This document shows positions 28,601 to 43,600 of a stretch of DNA of 64,000 bases, in pieces. Numbering within the stretch: the stretch's first letter is position 1; each line of letters starts with the position of its first letter. Position numbers and translations under genes: made by a program. A model generated the notes under the pieces. That model searched no databases and had not been told where the DNA came from. It saw only the letters and a program-made list of their open reading frames with translations. This DNA comes from Notospermus geniculatus (Eukaryota > Nemertea > Pilidiophora > Heteronemertea > Lineidae). The stretch covers positions 284,343 to 348,342 of the forward strand of contig NMRB01000304.1 of NCBI GenBank assembly GCA_002633025.1, written 5' to 3'.

Positions 28601-31600
28601 CTCAGGTAGATCCAGGAACTTCAATAAGGGGTAGAGGTACCACTGCATTATAAAGAGGTGGGACAGAGGGGGCACACCACCCCCTCCCTAAATGTGCCTC
28701 TGCACCTGCAACTGTGACCTAGCTAATCATCAGCGGATCCTACTGTTCGTCTGATTGCTAATATTGAAATGGCTACCACAGGTTCCTTTTACACAACAGC
28801 ACATTCGTTTGGTATATTTCATCACATTTGTTGATTTCAGGCAATACTATAGGAGATGTCTGTCCTGCTGGCTTTTACTGCCCAATACAAACATCAGACC
28901 CTTTTCCTTGCCCCGCCGGAACCTACAGTCCTAGCAAGGGTCTGATGAAGATTGAAGACTGCCTAGAATGCCTGACTGGTTTCTTCTGCAACGAGACAGG
29001 TAAAAGATATGCTTTTGGTATTCAGAGACATACTGTGGGAATTAAATTTGGAGTAATGTAAAAAAATATGAAATAGGCCTACACTTTGTTATTTGTAGCC
29101 AATGACGTCAGTGCTAAGAAATCCTGATAAGCGCATGTAGGCAAGCGTAGTAATTCCAAGTTCTTTTTAATACATTATTTTTGATACATTGTTCGTTTAT
29201 TCTAGGTGACACATCAGTGACTGGACATTGCCAACCTGGGTATTACTGCCCGAAAGGGTCAATCAAAGCTGATCAAGTCATATGTCCGGTGGGACACTAC
29301 TGCCCAGAGAGGAGCAAGCGACCATCGCCATGCCCACCTGGGACACTTTCAAATGTCACTGGTCTTTATGCGGTGGACCAATGTCGGAACTGTACAGCCG
29401 GGTACTTCTGTGGGAGGTCAGGATTGACTGAACCCACTGGCAAGTGTAAGCCTGGTAAGTTGAGCATGGAGGCAGTTTACACTTTGATCGAGTAACATTG
29501 GTTGGATAATGTCTAGTGATCACCGTGTCAACTCACCATTTCATTGTTGCTTTAAAATGTTGCTTTAAGAATTTCACTATTACGAACCCTTTGGGGTCCA
29601 AGGGTTTAGTTCGTACTAACGAGGAGTTCGTAATAGCGAGGATTCACATATATGTCATAAAATTTTGGGAGCCAGACGTTGGGTTTGCAATATCCGGGAG
29701 TTCGTAAAATCGAGGTTCGTGAGAGCGAGGGTGCACTGTATATAGAGCTTAATTTGTGATTTTGGCTAAACCCATCAGTTCAGATTTTTTCTTCCGACTG
29801 AGTGTTTTCACTATGGAAATGTCTCTCACTCATTCAGGTTACTACTGTCCAAGTGGTTCCCGATATTGGACACAAAACACCTGTTTGATTGGACTTCACT
29901 GCCCGCTAGGATCCTCAGCACCCCTGGATTGTTTGCCTGGGTACTACACAGATCTCTGTGGTTCTTCAAACTGCACCATATGTCCATCTGGTCACTACTG
30001 CCTCCCAGATTTTGTCATCCCAGGCGATGCCCAATCCGTCATGAGACCGTGTCCTCCAGGGTTTTATTGTCCTGTTGGCACTGGTGACAACGTCAGGCCC
30101 TGTCCTAAGGGCTCTTACAGCAATCACACTGGGCTTCGGAATGACCTGGAGTGTATACCTTGTGATGGTGGCAAATACTGTGCTGGTGAGTCAATCTTAA
30201 CTTGAGTAATCTTAAAGTTAAATTCCCATCTCTTGTTCTTGTATGCATTCCTGTGAACCCTTTCAGGAACTTCACTCGCATAAAGTCCAGTCCCTGTAGC
30301 AGACACTATCACTTCACACCAACTTCTAGGCACTGCTCAGTGTGAGTTTCCTCATGCCGGTTTTCTCTCCATGGGCAGTTCACTGTTGTTGGTTTCCTCA
30401 CGCCGAGACCAATAACACAAACAACCATATTTTTCTGCGGTCGAGTTGCAATGCAATGGAAAGCCGACCTGTGCGGGAAAACTCATGTGGTGCAGTGCCT
30501 TTGTGGCGGTAAGCTTCTGCAGAAGTGCAGAGGATCAGTTATTATTGCTACCGGTACCCCTCAGCTGCATCTTTGTTGTCCTACAATCTGGATGGCCGGT
30601 ATTTTGATGCAAAAGTACATGTAGCTCATTCCCGACAATGCCATTCTCTTTCAGATCGTAACCTAACGTCACCAACTGGTGAATGCTCCCCTGGTTACTA
30701 CTGTATATCAGGCTCTGACACACCAAACCCTGTCACCCTAAACCTGACCCACTGCCCTGCTGGCACAGTCCATCCAGTCCTAGGACATGTCTGCCCTCCT
30801 GGGCATTTCTGCAAGAAAGGGTCGGCATATCCCAGTGGATGTCCAGGTGGAACGTACCAAGATTCTTACGGGGAGGATGACTGCAAGACCTGTCCAGAGG
30901 GGTGGTACTGCCTCTCCGCCACTGTTGACTACACTCCATTCGAATGCCCGTCCGGCCATTACTGCTATTCTGGGACTCCCGTGCCTTACCAGAACCCCTG
31001 CCCTCCAGGCACCTATAACAACGTCACAAATCAATATGGAAATGATTCCTGTTTGCCGTGTGATCCTGGGATGTTTTGTCTAGGATGGGGGAACTCGTTC
31101 CCTACTGGGCCTTGTGACCCTGGATGGTTCTGTGTCATTGGGGCAACTACCAGCAAGGTAAGCACATTTAACATCTGAAACAACGTAGAGTGCCGAGTGA
31201 CTGGTGCAAATATGATACACTTAAAGCCCCACTGTATTGAATGTGAAAAACGCAAATCATCACCGCGATTCTCGCACGACGTCACGACGTCAGCGTAGTG
31301 TAAAATGTACTACGCTCTGTCAGAATACATTAGAGCTCTCCCTGCAGTTTTTTCCAATACGTGCTGAAAACTAGGCCTTGATTCTGTGAAGTACGTATCA
31401 GGCAAGCATTTTGGGGACCTTCACGAGGCCATGGGACCTCTATGTGCACTCTCCTAACTTTTTGAAAATATCGTAAAATTCAATACTGTGGGGCTTTAAT
31501 CAGTCCTCTTTGAATGATACTCATGTCATGTCAATTTCAGCCCGATAATGACGAAGGAGGAAAATGTCCACCAGGAACTTACTGCCCCCTTGGCTCATCC

Positions 31601-34600
31601 GAACCCACAAACTGCACTAGGGGCTCATACTGCAGCACCCCTGGTCTCTGGACACCAACAGGAGAATGCAAGGCAGGATGGTTCTGTCCATCAGGATCAG
31701 TCTCCCCATATCAGATCGTATGTCCCATGGGTTCATTCTGTATCAATGGAAGTTGGTTGCCAGAGCCTTGCCCTGTTGCCACGTATGGTCATCAGAAGAA
31801 TCTTAGGTCTGTGGAGGGATGTACGATTTGTGATGCTGGGTATTACTGCAACGAAACTGGTGCTGTGATGGTTAGTGGAATCTGTGAAGCAGGTGAGTTT
31901 TGGCCATGAAGTTTGTTCTCACGATGTCTTCGACAATTTAGTGATATATTCATTCCAACCAGGAAGCCGAGCTCCCTCAGTTTTCATCAGTCGCATAGCT
32001 AACATCCCATAAAGTGTGTCTGAGCTGGTGATTAGTCCAAACCCCAGTTGTGTCTTGGACGTCCAACCTCATGAGTATTGGGAAGTGAAAACTAATCCAG
32101 CTTGTAGTTGGTACATGTGTAGTCATCAAAGTTACTTCCAATATCAAATCATCAGTCTTTTGTGAGATTTTTTCTTCTTCAGGTCAATTCAAGTCATGGG
32201 GCTTCACGTGTGCTTCTGTCTAGTGTAAGACACTGTTGTAAATTCACTTCTATACATTCTTATTATACCGGTATTTCTCTTGCAGGTTTCTATTGCCCTC
32301 CAGGACAAATCACACCCAGACCGCTGAACTATGAGTGTCCTGTGGGCCATTTTTGCTTGGAAAAGAGTGCACTACCATCCATTTGCCCCAGTGGGCACTT
32401 CCAGGATGAAACTGGCCAGGATGCCTGCAAATCTTGCCCAGAAGGTAAATCAAGTCATCCTGCGTAATCAAATCTGTGCTTGTCGCAACAGCAGAAAGGG
32501 TTGTGGCTTACAATGAAAGTATCCATGTGTTCACAGTGATGGTGGTAGGACAGATGATACAGTCCTCCCTCGCTCTTACGAACCTCAATTTTACGAACTC
32601 CCGGATATTACAAACCCAAAACTTCATGACATGCATGTAGTAAATCCTCATTATTACGAACACCGCGTTAGTACCAACTTAACCCTTGGACCCTGAAGGG
32701 TTCGTAATAGCAAGGGGGGACTGTAGTTGAATATACTGACAACCAATGATGATCACTTGCGACAAGTGAATGCTTTTTGCTGGAGCGGGTCACACTAAAA
32801 GCATCATTTTGGGGCTCGTAACTGTTCTGTGGTCCTTGTCATCCAGTCTCCCCTGTGAAATAACGATGTCGGCAGTACAACTTTTTGAGTCTTTCATTGT
32901 TTAATGTGATATCAGTCTAATACTTGATTCCTGTTTCAGGTTTCTTCTGTGACAACGGAAAGGGTCCCATATCCTTACTGGACGACTACTTCTGTCCTGA
33001 AGGACATTTCTGTCCCAACTTGACCCGTCTCTCCATCCAATACCCCTGTCCGTCAACCACGTACAACAATCTAACACACCAGACCAACAGTGATGATGCT
33101 TGTCAGCCCTGCCCACCTGGGTATTACTGTCAGACAGTTGGGGCAGCTGAGCCGGATGGTCTGTGCTATGCTGGGTGAGTAGTCTATGATGTCAGTTGGT
33201 TAGGCTGTTGGAATTGCGCAGTGGAGACACCAGCACCTGTTATTTCTAAGTGGGGTTCAGCTCAGGATCAACTGGAGGTGGACGGAGGGCACCATCAGCT
33301 TTAGCTGTCATTGAGTTAGCCATGGGTCGATTTGTGTATATTGGTGATGAAGCTTAAGAAAGCATTACACGGTTCCAAATAAGTTCTGTTACAATATGTT
33401 ATTAGATCATTCCTGGCCGAGATTCTTGTAGGCCTACATATCATGTATGTAGAAGCTCTTACATGTAGGTTGATATAAATCATGACTTTTCCTTTAAGCT
33501 TTTACTGCAATGGAAGTATGATCAGACCAAACCCAGCCAGCCAGATCTGCCCACCTGGAAATTATTGTCCGGAGGGGAGTGAATACCCCACTCCATGTCC
33601 TGAGGGAACTATCACAAAAGGCTTTGGCAAAAAGGAGAGTGCAGACTGTGAACTTTGCAAACCTGGCAATTACTGTACGCCTGCGATGTCTAGATTCGGT
33701 GAGTGAGTTCTTGCTAAATCCTTTCATTCCTGTTGCGAGTCTACAAGATCTCAGAGCTTGATGAGATGATCACTGAATTGTCACACATGGTTGAACTTAC
33801 TAACGTGAAGGAATTTTTAGCCGGCTTGGCCCACCGGCCAAAAGGGCTTATGCTGTGCCTGGCGCCTTTCGTGTTGGTCTGTCATGCGTTAGTGCGTGCG
33901 TGCGGACATAAACTTTTCCCTTGTCAGATGGATAGCACCTTTATTTTCTGATGGATCATTTACATAACTTGTTGATGGATACTACATTGAACAATTGAAG
34001 GATCTCCCAATTGTATGTTGTTTGTTCATAAATTTTCAATATCGTGTCAAATTTCATGACACGATAATTTGTCTCATGCAGGCTACAGCCTTCCCTGTTC
34101 TGCCGGTTACATCTGTGTCCTCGGATCCAGCGTCCCCAACCCAACTGATGGCACCAAGGGATATCTTTGCCCAAGGGGACACTACTGTTTACAAGGAGCA
34201 GTGTTGGAAACACCTTGTCCATTAGGTACCTTCGAACCGGATGAAGGTTCTGGTAAGTCTGTTGTCTCCCAAGTTGTTGTTGTGGGGTATAAGGATTGAC
34301 CTACCGGTAATCCGCCTTCTTACATTGTCTTAATGTATGGAATCAGAACAGAAATTCGATTAGCGAGTTCATTTCTATGAACCATGAATTACCGTAAGTG
34401 TGCTACATCTGTGCAAGTTGTATGACTGGCTCATAGACTTACTTTGACATCAGGATGGATTTAAAAGGCAGCTGTAGTTCAGGTCTTCCTTAGTGTATGG
34501 AATTAAAACTTATTCTGTGTGCTTTCAGATGAGTGCTCGCCATGTCCAGAGGGTTACACCTGCCCAGAGTATGGCTTAATTGAACCGCTGCCTTGTCCTG

Positions 34601-37600
34601 CTGGGTTCTTCTGTCCTAACAAGACTTACGACCAAGGGATACCATGTCCACAGGGTAAGGATTTTTATTATTGTAACGCTTTGTTTCCACCAGCCCGAAT
34701 GGTTGCAGTGTCTGTTGGTTGTTGATCTGTTGTAGGCCTATTGGATGTAAGGAGGAACTTGATGCCTGTGAAACCACACAGTAAAACGGCCTTAAACCAA
34801 GGGCCATCACCTAATAGTAGGTTAAAACAAGGGACACTGGCATTTGTCATTATGTCATTCGTGGCATTTAATTTTTCAGGGACATACAGCCCAAACACTG
34901 GATTATCAGAGATCGATGAATGTCTTGCTTGTCCATCTGGTCATTTCTGTAACATGAGTGGCCTGTCATCTCCCAGTGGTTTATGCAACCCTGGCTATCT
35001 ATGTGTGGCAAACGCTACCCATCCAGGGCCTAACGATGGTGTCAATAAACCCTGCCCACCTGGATACTATTGCCTCAAAGGTAAGTTGTAGGCTCTATAG
35101 CTCTCCTCGACTTTGTCTCTTTTATTCACTGTTTGTAACTAACCCCAGTCCTTGACCTTCTGCATGCTTTGGAATATGTAGGAGACACTCGTAGGTGTAA
35201 ATGTTCAATTCAAACAATAGACGATTCTTGAATTCGCAGATCTGCACACTTGCCGAAATCACAACCGAAATCACACTGCCGAAATCGCAACCACAACCTC
35301 GATCTGAAACCTGCTGGCGTGACGCAATCCATGATTCAGCAATGGTCAACTCTGACGCAACATCCTTGAAGTGCCTGTCATGGGGTTCTCTGCGTCACGT
35401 CATTCAGTTTCAGTCCGAGGTTGTGTTTGCGATTTCGGTGGAAGTGTGCAGATCTTTCTCGTTTACACGTCAATTTGGGATTTGTCTATTGTGGGTTTTA
35501 TGTCCTATTATGAAATGAACCAGCACAAAATAACTTCATTTGTACCTTACAGGATCTCTTGAGCCAACGCCATGTCCAAGTGGAACACTCAGAAACCTCA
35601 CCCTTGGAAAATCTGTCGGAGACTGCTATCCCTGCAACCCTGGGTATTTCTGTGATGAGGAAGCTCTGTTGGGACCAACTGGCTTGTGTTCTGCTGGCTA
35701 CTACTGCCCTGAAGGAGCTGGTGTAAATGTGTCCTCGCCTGCTGAATACCCCTGTCCTCCCGGTCATTACTGTCTCAATGGCACTTCTCTGCCTTATGCT
35801 TGCCCACCTGGTAGGTTTGCTGATATCCCTAAGTGCAGAAAACTCAAGCTTAAAGCGGGCCGCACACGAATGCAATTTTGCCTCCAACTATGGAGATTTT
35901 TGCTTCCTACATACAAATGTCATCATGTGCGGTGGTCGGAGGCAGAGGCGGAGACAGATTATTTGCCTCCAATGTAGATTAAACATGACCGAATGACGTC
36001 ACGCCACATCTACAGGAGACAAATTTGCGGCGGCTGAGGCACTGTGTGCGGTGACGGGATGCCGGGACAAAAAACTCCTATGGAGGCAACGTCGGGGACA
36101 GAATTGCACGTGTGCGGCAGGCTTAATGCCTTCCCAGGGAAGCAGCTGGGATATTTTATAGGGAATGGATCATGCTAAACTAATCGATCATTTCTGTATT
36201 CTAATGAAAGTGCCAAAATGAAGTCATTCCTTTCCTAGTGTTGTATTGCCATACATTTTGATTTCAGGAACATGGCAACCGAACCAAGGTGCCTCAGACT
36301 GTCTTCCCTGTCCTACCGGTTCCTACTGCCTAATGAACAGCACGGTGCCACTACCTTGTCTGCCCTGGTCCTACTGCCCTGAAGGATCAGATGTCCCTCT
36401 GCTGTGTCCTAATGGAACATATACCGACAATGTGACATATGGGTTGAAGGAAGCTGCCCAGTGTAGTCTATGTCCCACAGGTGGGTGTTGGCCATTCGCC
36501 TGTTTTCTTCCTTCAGAAGACATCCTTCCCAATTCTGGGAACGTGAACAAATGTATCATTGTATTCCTTGAATTTCTTGTTCTGTAAAGATCCATTTCCA
36601 CTTTCCTGCCATGGTTTGTGGTGAGAGGTGCGGTTTTCACAAACATTGGAATAAAACCCACCAAATATTTTGCTGAACCATCGAAGGACTTTCCAAACCC
36701 TGTAAGAACTGCATCACCTACTGAAGAATGCCACCGTTCTCCGACACCCTGCAGAAAATCCTGGAGTTGCCCCTGACACCCTTTGTATGTCATACAGTAG
36801 TGAACATCTCTTTGATTATTCAAAAGTCTTTCTTTTTGTTACAATACATTGGACGTTTTCTGTTTTCCAGGGAAATACTGTGTCGGAGGGCGAATAGCTG
36901 GTAACTGTACTGGTGGCTACTGGTGTAAGAAGGGAAACGCTAATCCCAACCCTGTGGGAACTAATAAAACGATAGGACAGCTCTGTCCCAGGGGGTACTT
37001 CTGCCCTGATGGTAAGCAAGGTGTTTCAATCTCCCTGCAATAGCTCTGTCTGGTAGACTGTGAATGAAATGCTGCTCACACAGTTCCCTGTTCACTGCAA
37101 TAAACTTAAATTCTAAATGCTAAAAGCATGTGCAGACTATGTCTTTCCAAGGTTCTCTCTCTACTCCTGGCGACTGGATTTGTAAGACAATCACAACGTG
37201 ATGAGTTCTTCAACCCATCAACCCATGCTGTTCATCTTATAGGCACAATTGAACCGCAGATGTGTCCACCAGATCTGTTTATCGACATAGAAGGTGCTGT
37301 TAGTGAGCTCGAGTGTGACTACTGCCCGGCTGGGCGGATCTGCTTCAACGGCGTTCCTGTACCTCAGATGTGCCCCAAAGGTTTCTACTGTCATTACAAT
37401 GAGACTGTTGAACCCTGTCCTGCACGGACATACAATGATTTACTCGGAGCTGAGAATACGACGTGGTGTAAGCCCTGTCCGGCTGGTTATTGGTGTGGAG
37501 ACGAAGGGATGTCAAATTATTCGCTTAGCCCATGTCCGCCAGGATCGTATTGTTCCAGTGCTATCTATAGCCCACAGCCTTGCCCTTCAGGATCATATAG

Positions 37601-40600
37601 GTATGGTAGATCAGTGCGAAGTAAATTTCTCGAAACTATAAACAATAGGACTACTAGGTACATTACGGAAGCTCTGTGCAGTATTTTGTGCCAAAGCATT
37701 CTCACGGAATTGCCATTGTTGCTGGCTATCTGCTGTTCATAATGGGGAACCAGCAATCCAACAGCTAGTGCTGCAAGATTAAAAAACAGTAATGACGTCA
37801 CTTGAGGACATGCGTTATGTGTCCAACAGGATGAGAACTGGCTAGGATCTTCTGTGGAATAGTTTTGCAGGTTCTTTGTTAGATATTTGCTAAATATTGT
37901 GACCTGCAAAAGTTTCTGGTTGAGAATTGATGTTAAGACAAGACTGGAAATCATGCATTTCCCACGAATACATGACTACGGTACTAACTACGAATACACT
38001 TTTATTCTACTGCTTCTTGTTTTATCTTCAGGAAAGCCCCTGGTGCAAGAGGAGTCGCAGATTGTCACTTGTGCCCCCCTGGCAGGTTCTGCTTCCCGAT
38101 GAACAGTACCCGCCCTGGGGTCAAATGTTCCATAGGGTATTTCTGCCCTCTTGGTTCACAGCTGCAGTATCTTTGCCTCCCTGGCTACTTCTGCCCTCAC
38201 GCCAAATACCAGATACCCTGTCCAGCAGGGTCGTACTGCCCAAAGGCATCGATTCGTCCAAGGAGGTGCCCGATGGGACATTATTGTGAAATGAGTGCGT
38301 GTAAGGGTAATGTCATGGGTGAGTAGAAACAACTGACTGAGGGAAGCTATCCACTGCCATCCCTCAAATTTCACTTGTACATGTATCTTTCCCCTGGTTC
38401 TCATCTGAGCTGCAAATGTAGGTCCAAGGCGACCAGCATTTGGTTCCCTAATGGCTTTATGGGTTGTCCTTTCTGGGCATGTAATTCCATGAATTGTGAA
38501 CCATTTTCGTAAATTCGCTTTGAAATTGGCAAGATCTCAGTCGACGATTTCCTTCCAGGAACAATTGTGCCAAAGAAGTGTCCCCTCGGCTACAAAGAAT
38601 ACAACCACTCGATGAGGACATCTTTCAATGACACCTGTCAATCATGTCCACCTGGTTACTATGGTGACCACCCAGATCGTCTGCTCTGCTACTCATGTCA
38701 GTCAGGCGTTGTCTGTCTCGAAGCGGCAACTACGGACCGTCCAAGATTGAATGATAGCTTATTCGCTGGACCAAATGTGACCCGTTCATACATTTGTCCT
38801 CCTGGTAAGTTATCGCTTCAGAATCTGTGAAAACTGTGACTGTGTTTAAGAAAAGGCATTGAACTTCTCAACTAACACCAGACAGGTTATCATATGTGTA
38901 CGTCTAAACAAAAAAATGTGCATCCATCATTTGCTACATTATTTCATAATCTTCTTCAGGTCATTTCTGCCCAGTGACGTCATCTTATCCCACTCCCTGC
39001 CCACCAGGCGCTTACAACCCGAAACTACGTGCAAAGGAGTCGAGTGAATGTCTCCCATGTGACCCTGATAACTTCAACCACCTGTATGGACAAAGTGGCT
39101 GCTTTCCTTGTGGAGGAGTTGCCGTCCAGCCCATGCCGGGTAATTGGACCTGTGTCTGCAAGGCTAAGGGCAGATACTTCCAGGTAGGTATTGAATCATG
39201 GCACTGCCTGACCAAATGGCTGTGAAGGATTCCCTTCATAGCCTAAAGGCCAGTTAATGAGTTATCATCTGACTTAAAATCCAATCCTTGAAGTATGTGA
39301 GGTGAAATCTTGAGATGATCTCATCATGGCATCCTTCACCTGACTTCTCATGTGACAGGCTGGCATTACTTCTCACGAGAGCACTCATCACATCACTTGA
39401 TCACTTGGGCTGTCAGAGTGGGGCAGTGGAAACATCATTGCCTGTCACCTCTGAGGTTCCTGGTTCGATCCTGTTCAGACCCATTCTTCATGTGATACAG
39501 AGGATGACTTTTTATGGCATATCTGGCACTGGCACTCAAGCCAAGTTCCGCTTCCGTCAGTTTTCATCAATCACATAGCTAACTTCCCACGAACGTGGGT
39601 CAGAGTATGGCAATGAGTCGATCCGAACACCACTGAGGGTGTCCTGGATGCTGGCACTCGGCTCTCGCTCCATTATCAAGGTACACTACTGCTGTGCTGT
39701 GTTGAACGTTCCTCTTCATGTCATATGCCTGTAGGTGACTGACCACAGTTGTCCTTGCCTGCCTGATCATTCGGTCTTGGATGTTCACTCCAAAGACTGC
39801 ATCAAGATGTATTATGACATCTGTCCTGAGTTGACCTACAGGACTCAAGATGGACGCTGCCTCAGTACACCTCAGTGGGAAGTGTATTGTAAAATGCAGG
39901 TTGGTAATAATTTTCAAAATTTTGACATTGTGCTGGCGTAAAAACAACAAAACATCAGATTTCAGAGAGAGATTTCATTAAAGGCTATTGACTGGCCAAC
40001 CATACCATGAGAACTGATATTTTGGCTCGGCATTACGGTAATTTGAGAAAAACTCTTGTGGACCGAACTGAAGGAAATAACACCAGGATGTGTGATGAGG
40101 CCAAGATTGCAAAATAAGTAAAACTTCGTTTGTTCTATGCATAGGCCTATTCCTTCAGTAAATCTTGAGTTTGTTTGCATGGTCTAGCTGTTCGCTTTCT
40201 GCATTGAAAACTTAAAATTCGTTTTCCGTAGGTCTGTGATTCGCCAGAGGATTATGAATCATTCGACAGAGATCTTGGTATCTGTAAATGCCGTTCTGAA
40301 AAGTTGGAGGAAATATGTGACCTACAGTGCCGACGGTACCAGAAGAACTTGATCAAATTGATTTGTAATTCGGATGCCGAGATTATGATAGGATTTGGAA
40401 CAAAAGAAGATGACTTGCAGGTTTGTAATTTTGTTATAAGGTGCTGCAGCATTTGAGAGTTTTCTCATGCGAGTTGGCCCTCTATTGGCAACTGAACCAT
40501 AGAAAGTTATGGCAGTCGTTTGTGTTGTTGGTCTCGGCATAAGTTGTAAGGGAACCAACAAAGTTCATGAATTGCCCATTGAGAGCCAACTTCACATGAA

Positions 40601-43600
40601 AAACTTTCAAATCAAGCAGTGCCTGAAGTTCGTGAAGCTGTCCTTATACAGTCCACTCTCGTTATACCGCCAGTGGCGGTATAGCGAGGGTATTGTTGTT
40701 GGCAATGTTGAAATGCCTTCGACCGATGAAATGCCTTCGACCGAGGAAATCAGTTGTCTGTGGCGGTATATTGAGGGGCAGTATAACGAGAGTGGACTGT
40801 ATATCAAAAAGTGGGCCACAGAAAGCTTTATCTGACCTTCTTTCTATTTCAGTACATTTACATTCCATGCTCAGAATTAGGTAAAGGTTCTCATCCATTG
40901 TCGCTTTCAGTTTGAACTCCCAGCCAACCAACTCAGACCAGCCATACTCGCCAATGATATGATCCTAGAGGACTATTGCCATCGCAATGCTAACCAGTCG
41001 TTACCCATGTTCATCATCAGTGTGACTTCCACGGGGTTCCAAGGGAAGTATAACCCCGACACCGCTGCGGTTTATGCAACCCTAATGGACAATGCTAAAG
41101 ATCGGTACAGGAACTCTTCACAAGTGTTTATCCCAGAGTTCATGCAGAGGCGACATCTGTTGGGCACAATTTTAACTTTTGGTGGACGTGACGTGAAGAA
41201 TCCAACAACCTGTCTCAATTTGGGAGAATCTATCATGTTCTCGATCTCAAAGGAAAATTATCCCATCTATGACAGGTGGGTATTGTATTCCGTTTCTTGC
41301 AAATCATCTTGGCTCACAAGGCTTCCAATCACTGCTAAAAAGCTTGCTCAAAGAAGTTTGAATGTAGGGATTACTGTGGTGCTTACATGTATCTTGAATC
41401 ATCCAGATTCAATTGTGTAATATCAATTTATGTTTTTCTCCAGGTACAACTTGTACAACAGTAAATACAACTTTGATGCTGGTGATTTTGAACGAATTAA
41501 TGAAATCCTCTCACAGACTGATACAGACATGACGGTATTTACATATCAATTCAAGAACTCAGGATCATATGTATTCTATCTCAGTAGTGATCCTCACAAG
41601 AAATTGGTGAGTACATCTACGACTTATTATTGTACTGTACCTACACGTAATTCGTTTATTCCTTATAATTTCCATTTTATTTGTCAGTATAAGCATTCAC
41701 CATATCAGAGAATGCCTTAGTTGGGAGTTGAGAGGTTTCAGTATTCTTTGGGTCGTATTTTAGAACGTTCCTTAACGTTAAGGTCGACCTTTAGTCTATT
41801 GTAAAACCATCGAGAACAATAGATTTAAGGTGGACCTTAATGTTGAGGAATGTTCTAAAATACGGCCCTTTATGTTTTGAATCGATCCCATCATCTACTT
41901 TGCAGTATATATCTGTCATGGAAGGAAACACGTCCTGTCCCAAAACTGGACCGTTCTTCCCGACATCAAGTGAAAACATCGTCCACAATCGCATCCGATG
42001 GCGTAGAGACCTGATTTTCAACCTGAATTGGATTCTGATTGGTTATCTCATTGCCCTTTTGGTGTTTCTAATGATTTGCTGGTTTATTGTTATTGTAAGT
42101 TCAAGATTAGTTACATTTTCGTCGGATTCCTGTTCCTTCTGGAACTTTTCTGCTCAGAACTTTTCATATAGATGAAGTGTTCTTTACACTTTTTTTGAGC
42201 ATGAGGAATTAGAGGTTTCACTGTTCAAAAACACTGAATACCGAGATACAGTGGTAAACTGTTCTTTCAAATCTTTTGCAGCGAAAATTCTCTCACAAAA
42301 TGTGGTCAAGACCTGTGTATGTTAATCCTATCTTCCGGCGCCTGGCACTGCAATACAACTTTGATATGTATTCCAGTAGAGGATCTAAAGTTAAGGGGGA
42401 AAGGGGAGGTGAGAAGGGACAACAACCTCAAGATGCAGGTACTGGTAAGTCTCGTAGAACTCACTATAAACACAACACTCTCACTTGACAGCTTAGGTTT
42501 AGTTTGGGGGTTCGGTTTCCTCCTCCATGCAAATTGCCCAATCTTTTCTAAAGCTCACAGCTTTTGATAAAATACATAAAAAACACAACTGTAGGTTGGT
42601 GACGCCTCTAATTTTGATGGGATTTTAAATTTCTAACTGTCTTGTTATAAGAACAGTCCACACATGGGTTGAGTGAGCCGAGCTGAGTGAAATAGAACCA
42701 AAATTTCTCCTTTCCAGCCTCAGTAATGGGCGATGAGTTCTGGGATTATCCAGGGCAGCAAGATGCTGAGACATTCAGTGTTAACACGCTCCATCAAACA
42801 TTGAATAAACAGTCAGGTCATATCCGCAGTGAAGTTGGCAAGTCAAGTGGGGAGGTGAGTTTTGCTAATTATGTTGCCCCAGACACACGAAATAAAGAGG
42901 AGGTGATCCAGTCGTTAGTTCAGGAGTTATTGCACTTTTTGTGTTTTGGTTTCCACCACCTGGTAGCCAAGCTACGAGTCGAATCGGACCAAAACTTGGT
43001 GTCGTAGGTCATCTGACCTAGGGATATGTACCGAGTTTCAGATCAGTAGCTTCAGCGGTTACGAAACGTGCCCTGCTAACGGACGACTACAACAACGGAT
43101 GCTGCACCATCGTAATAGTTCACCCTTGTGGGCTAAAAATTGGCGTGTTTTATTTTTAGTCCGTGGAGCTTTACCATAAGATCAGCCGTCACCTGGAGAC
43201 ACTGAAGGGATTCTGGGTGGCGAAACTTAACGTTTCAACCACAAGGTCTGGCAAGGTCACGGAAAATCAAGTGGATGATTACGTGAAGAAGTTGGGGGAG
43301 GTTGAGCGGGAACAGGAACGTAGGAGATGTCTGGGTGTCACGTTCGTCAAGCTCTTGTCGTATCAGAAGAAAGTGATGTTGGAGGAGAGGAGGCACTGGG
43401 AGAAACATCAGGTAGGTCATCGATATCTGCAACAGGTTTCAATTCTCTCATTTGTTGACAGTGTATTTACAGTACAGATACTGTAAGCGTAAGTGTTGAA
43501 CTGAGAAAATAGGGAATTGGAAAAGCTAAACGAAAGGCCTTCGCAGACTTGTCGGTACTGCAGTACGATTTTCTGATGCGCCCGTTGAATGGAGGGCAAT

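Noticed and set aside
1-39183. Many separate small cysteine-rich genes
   Set aside because: Every short ORF fits as an exon with matching splice phase, and none has its own start context, signal peptide or poly(A) signal.
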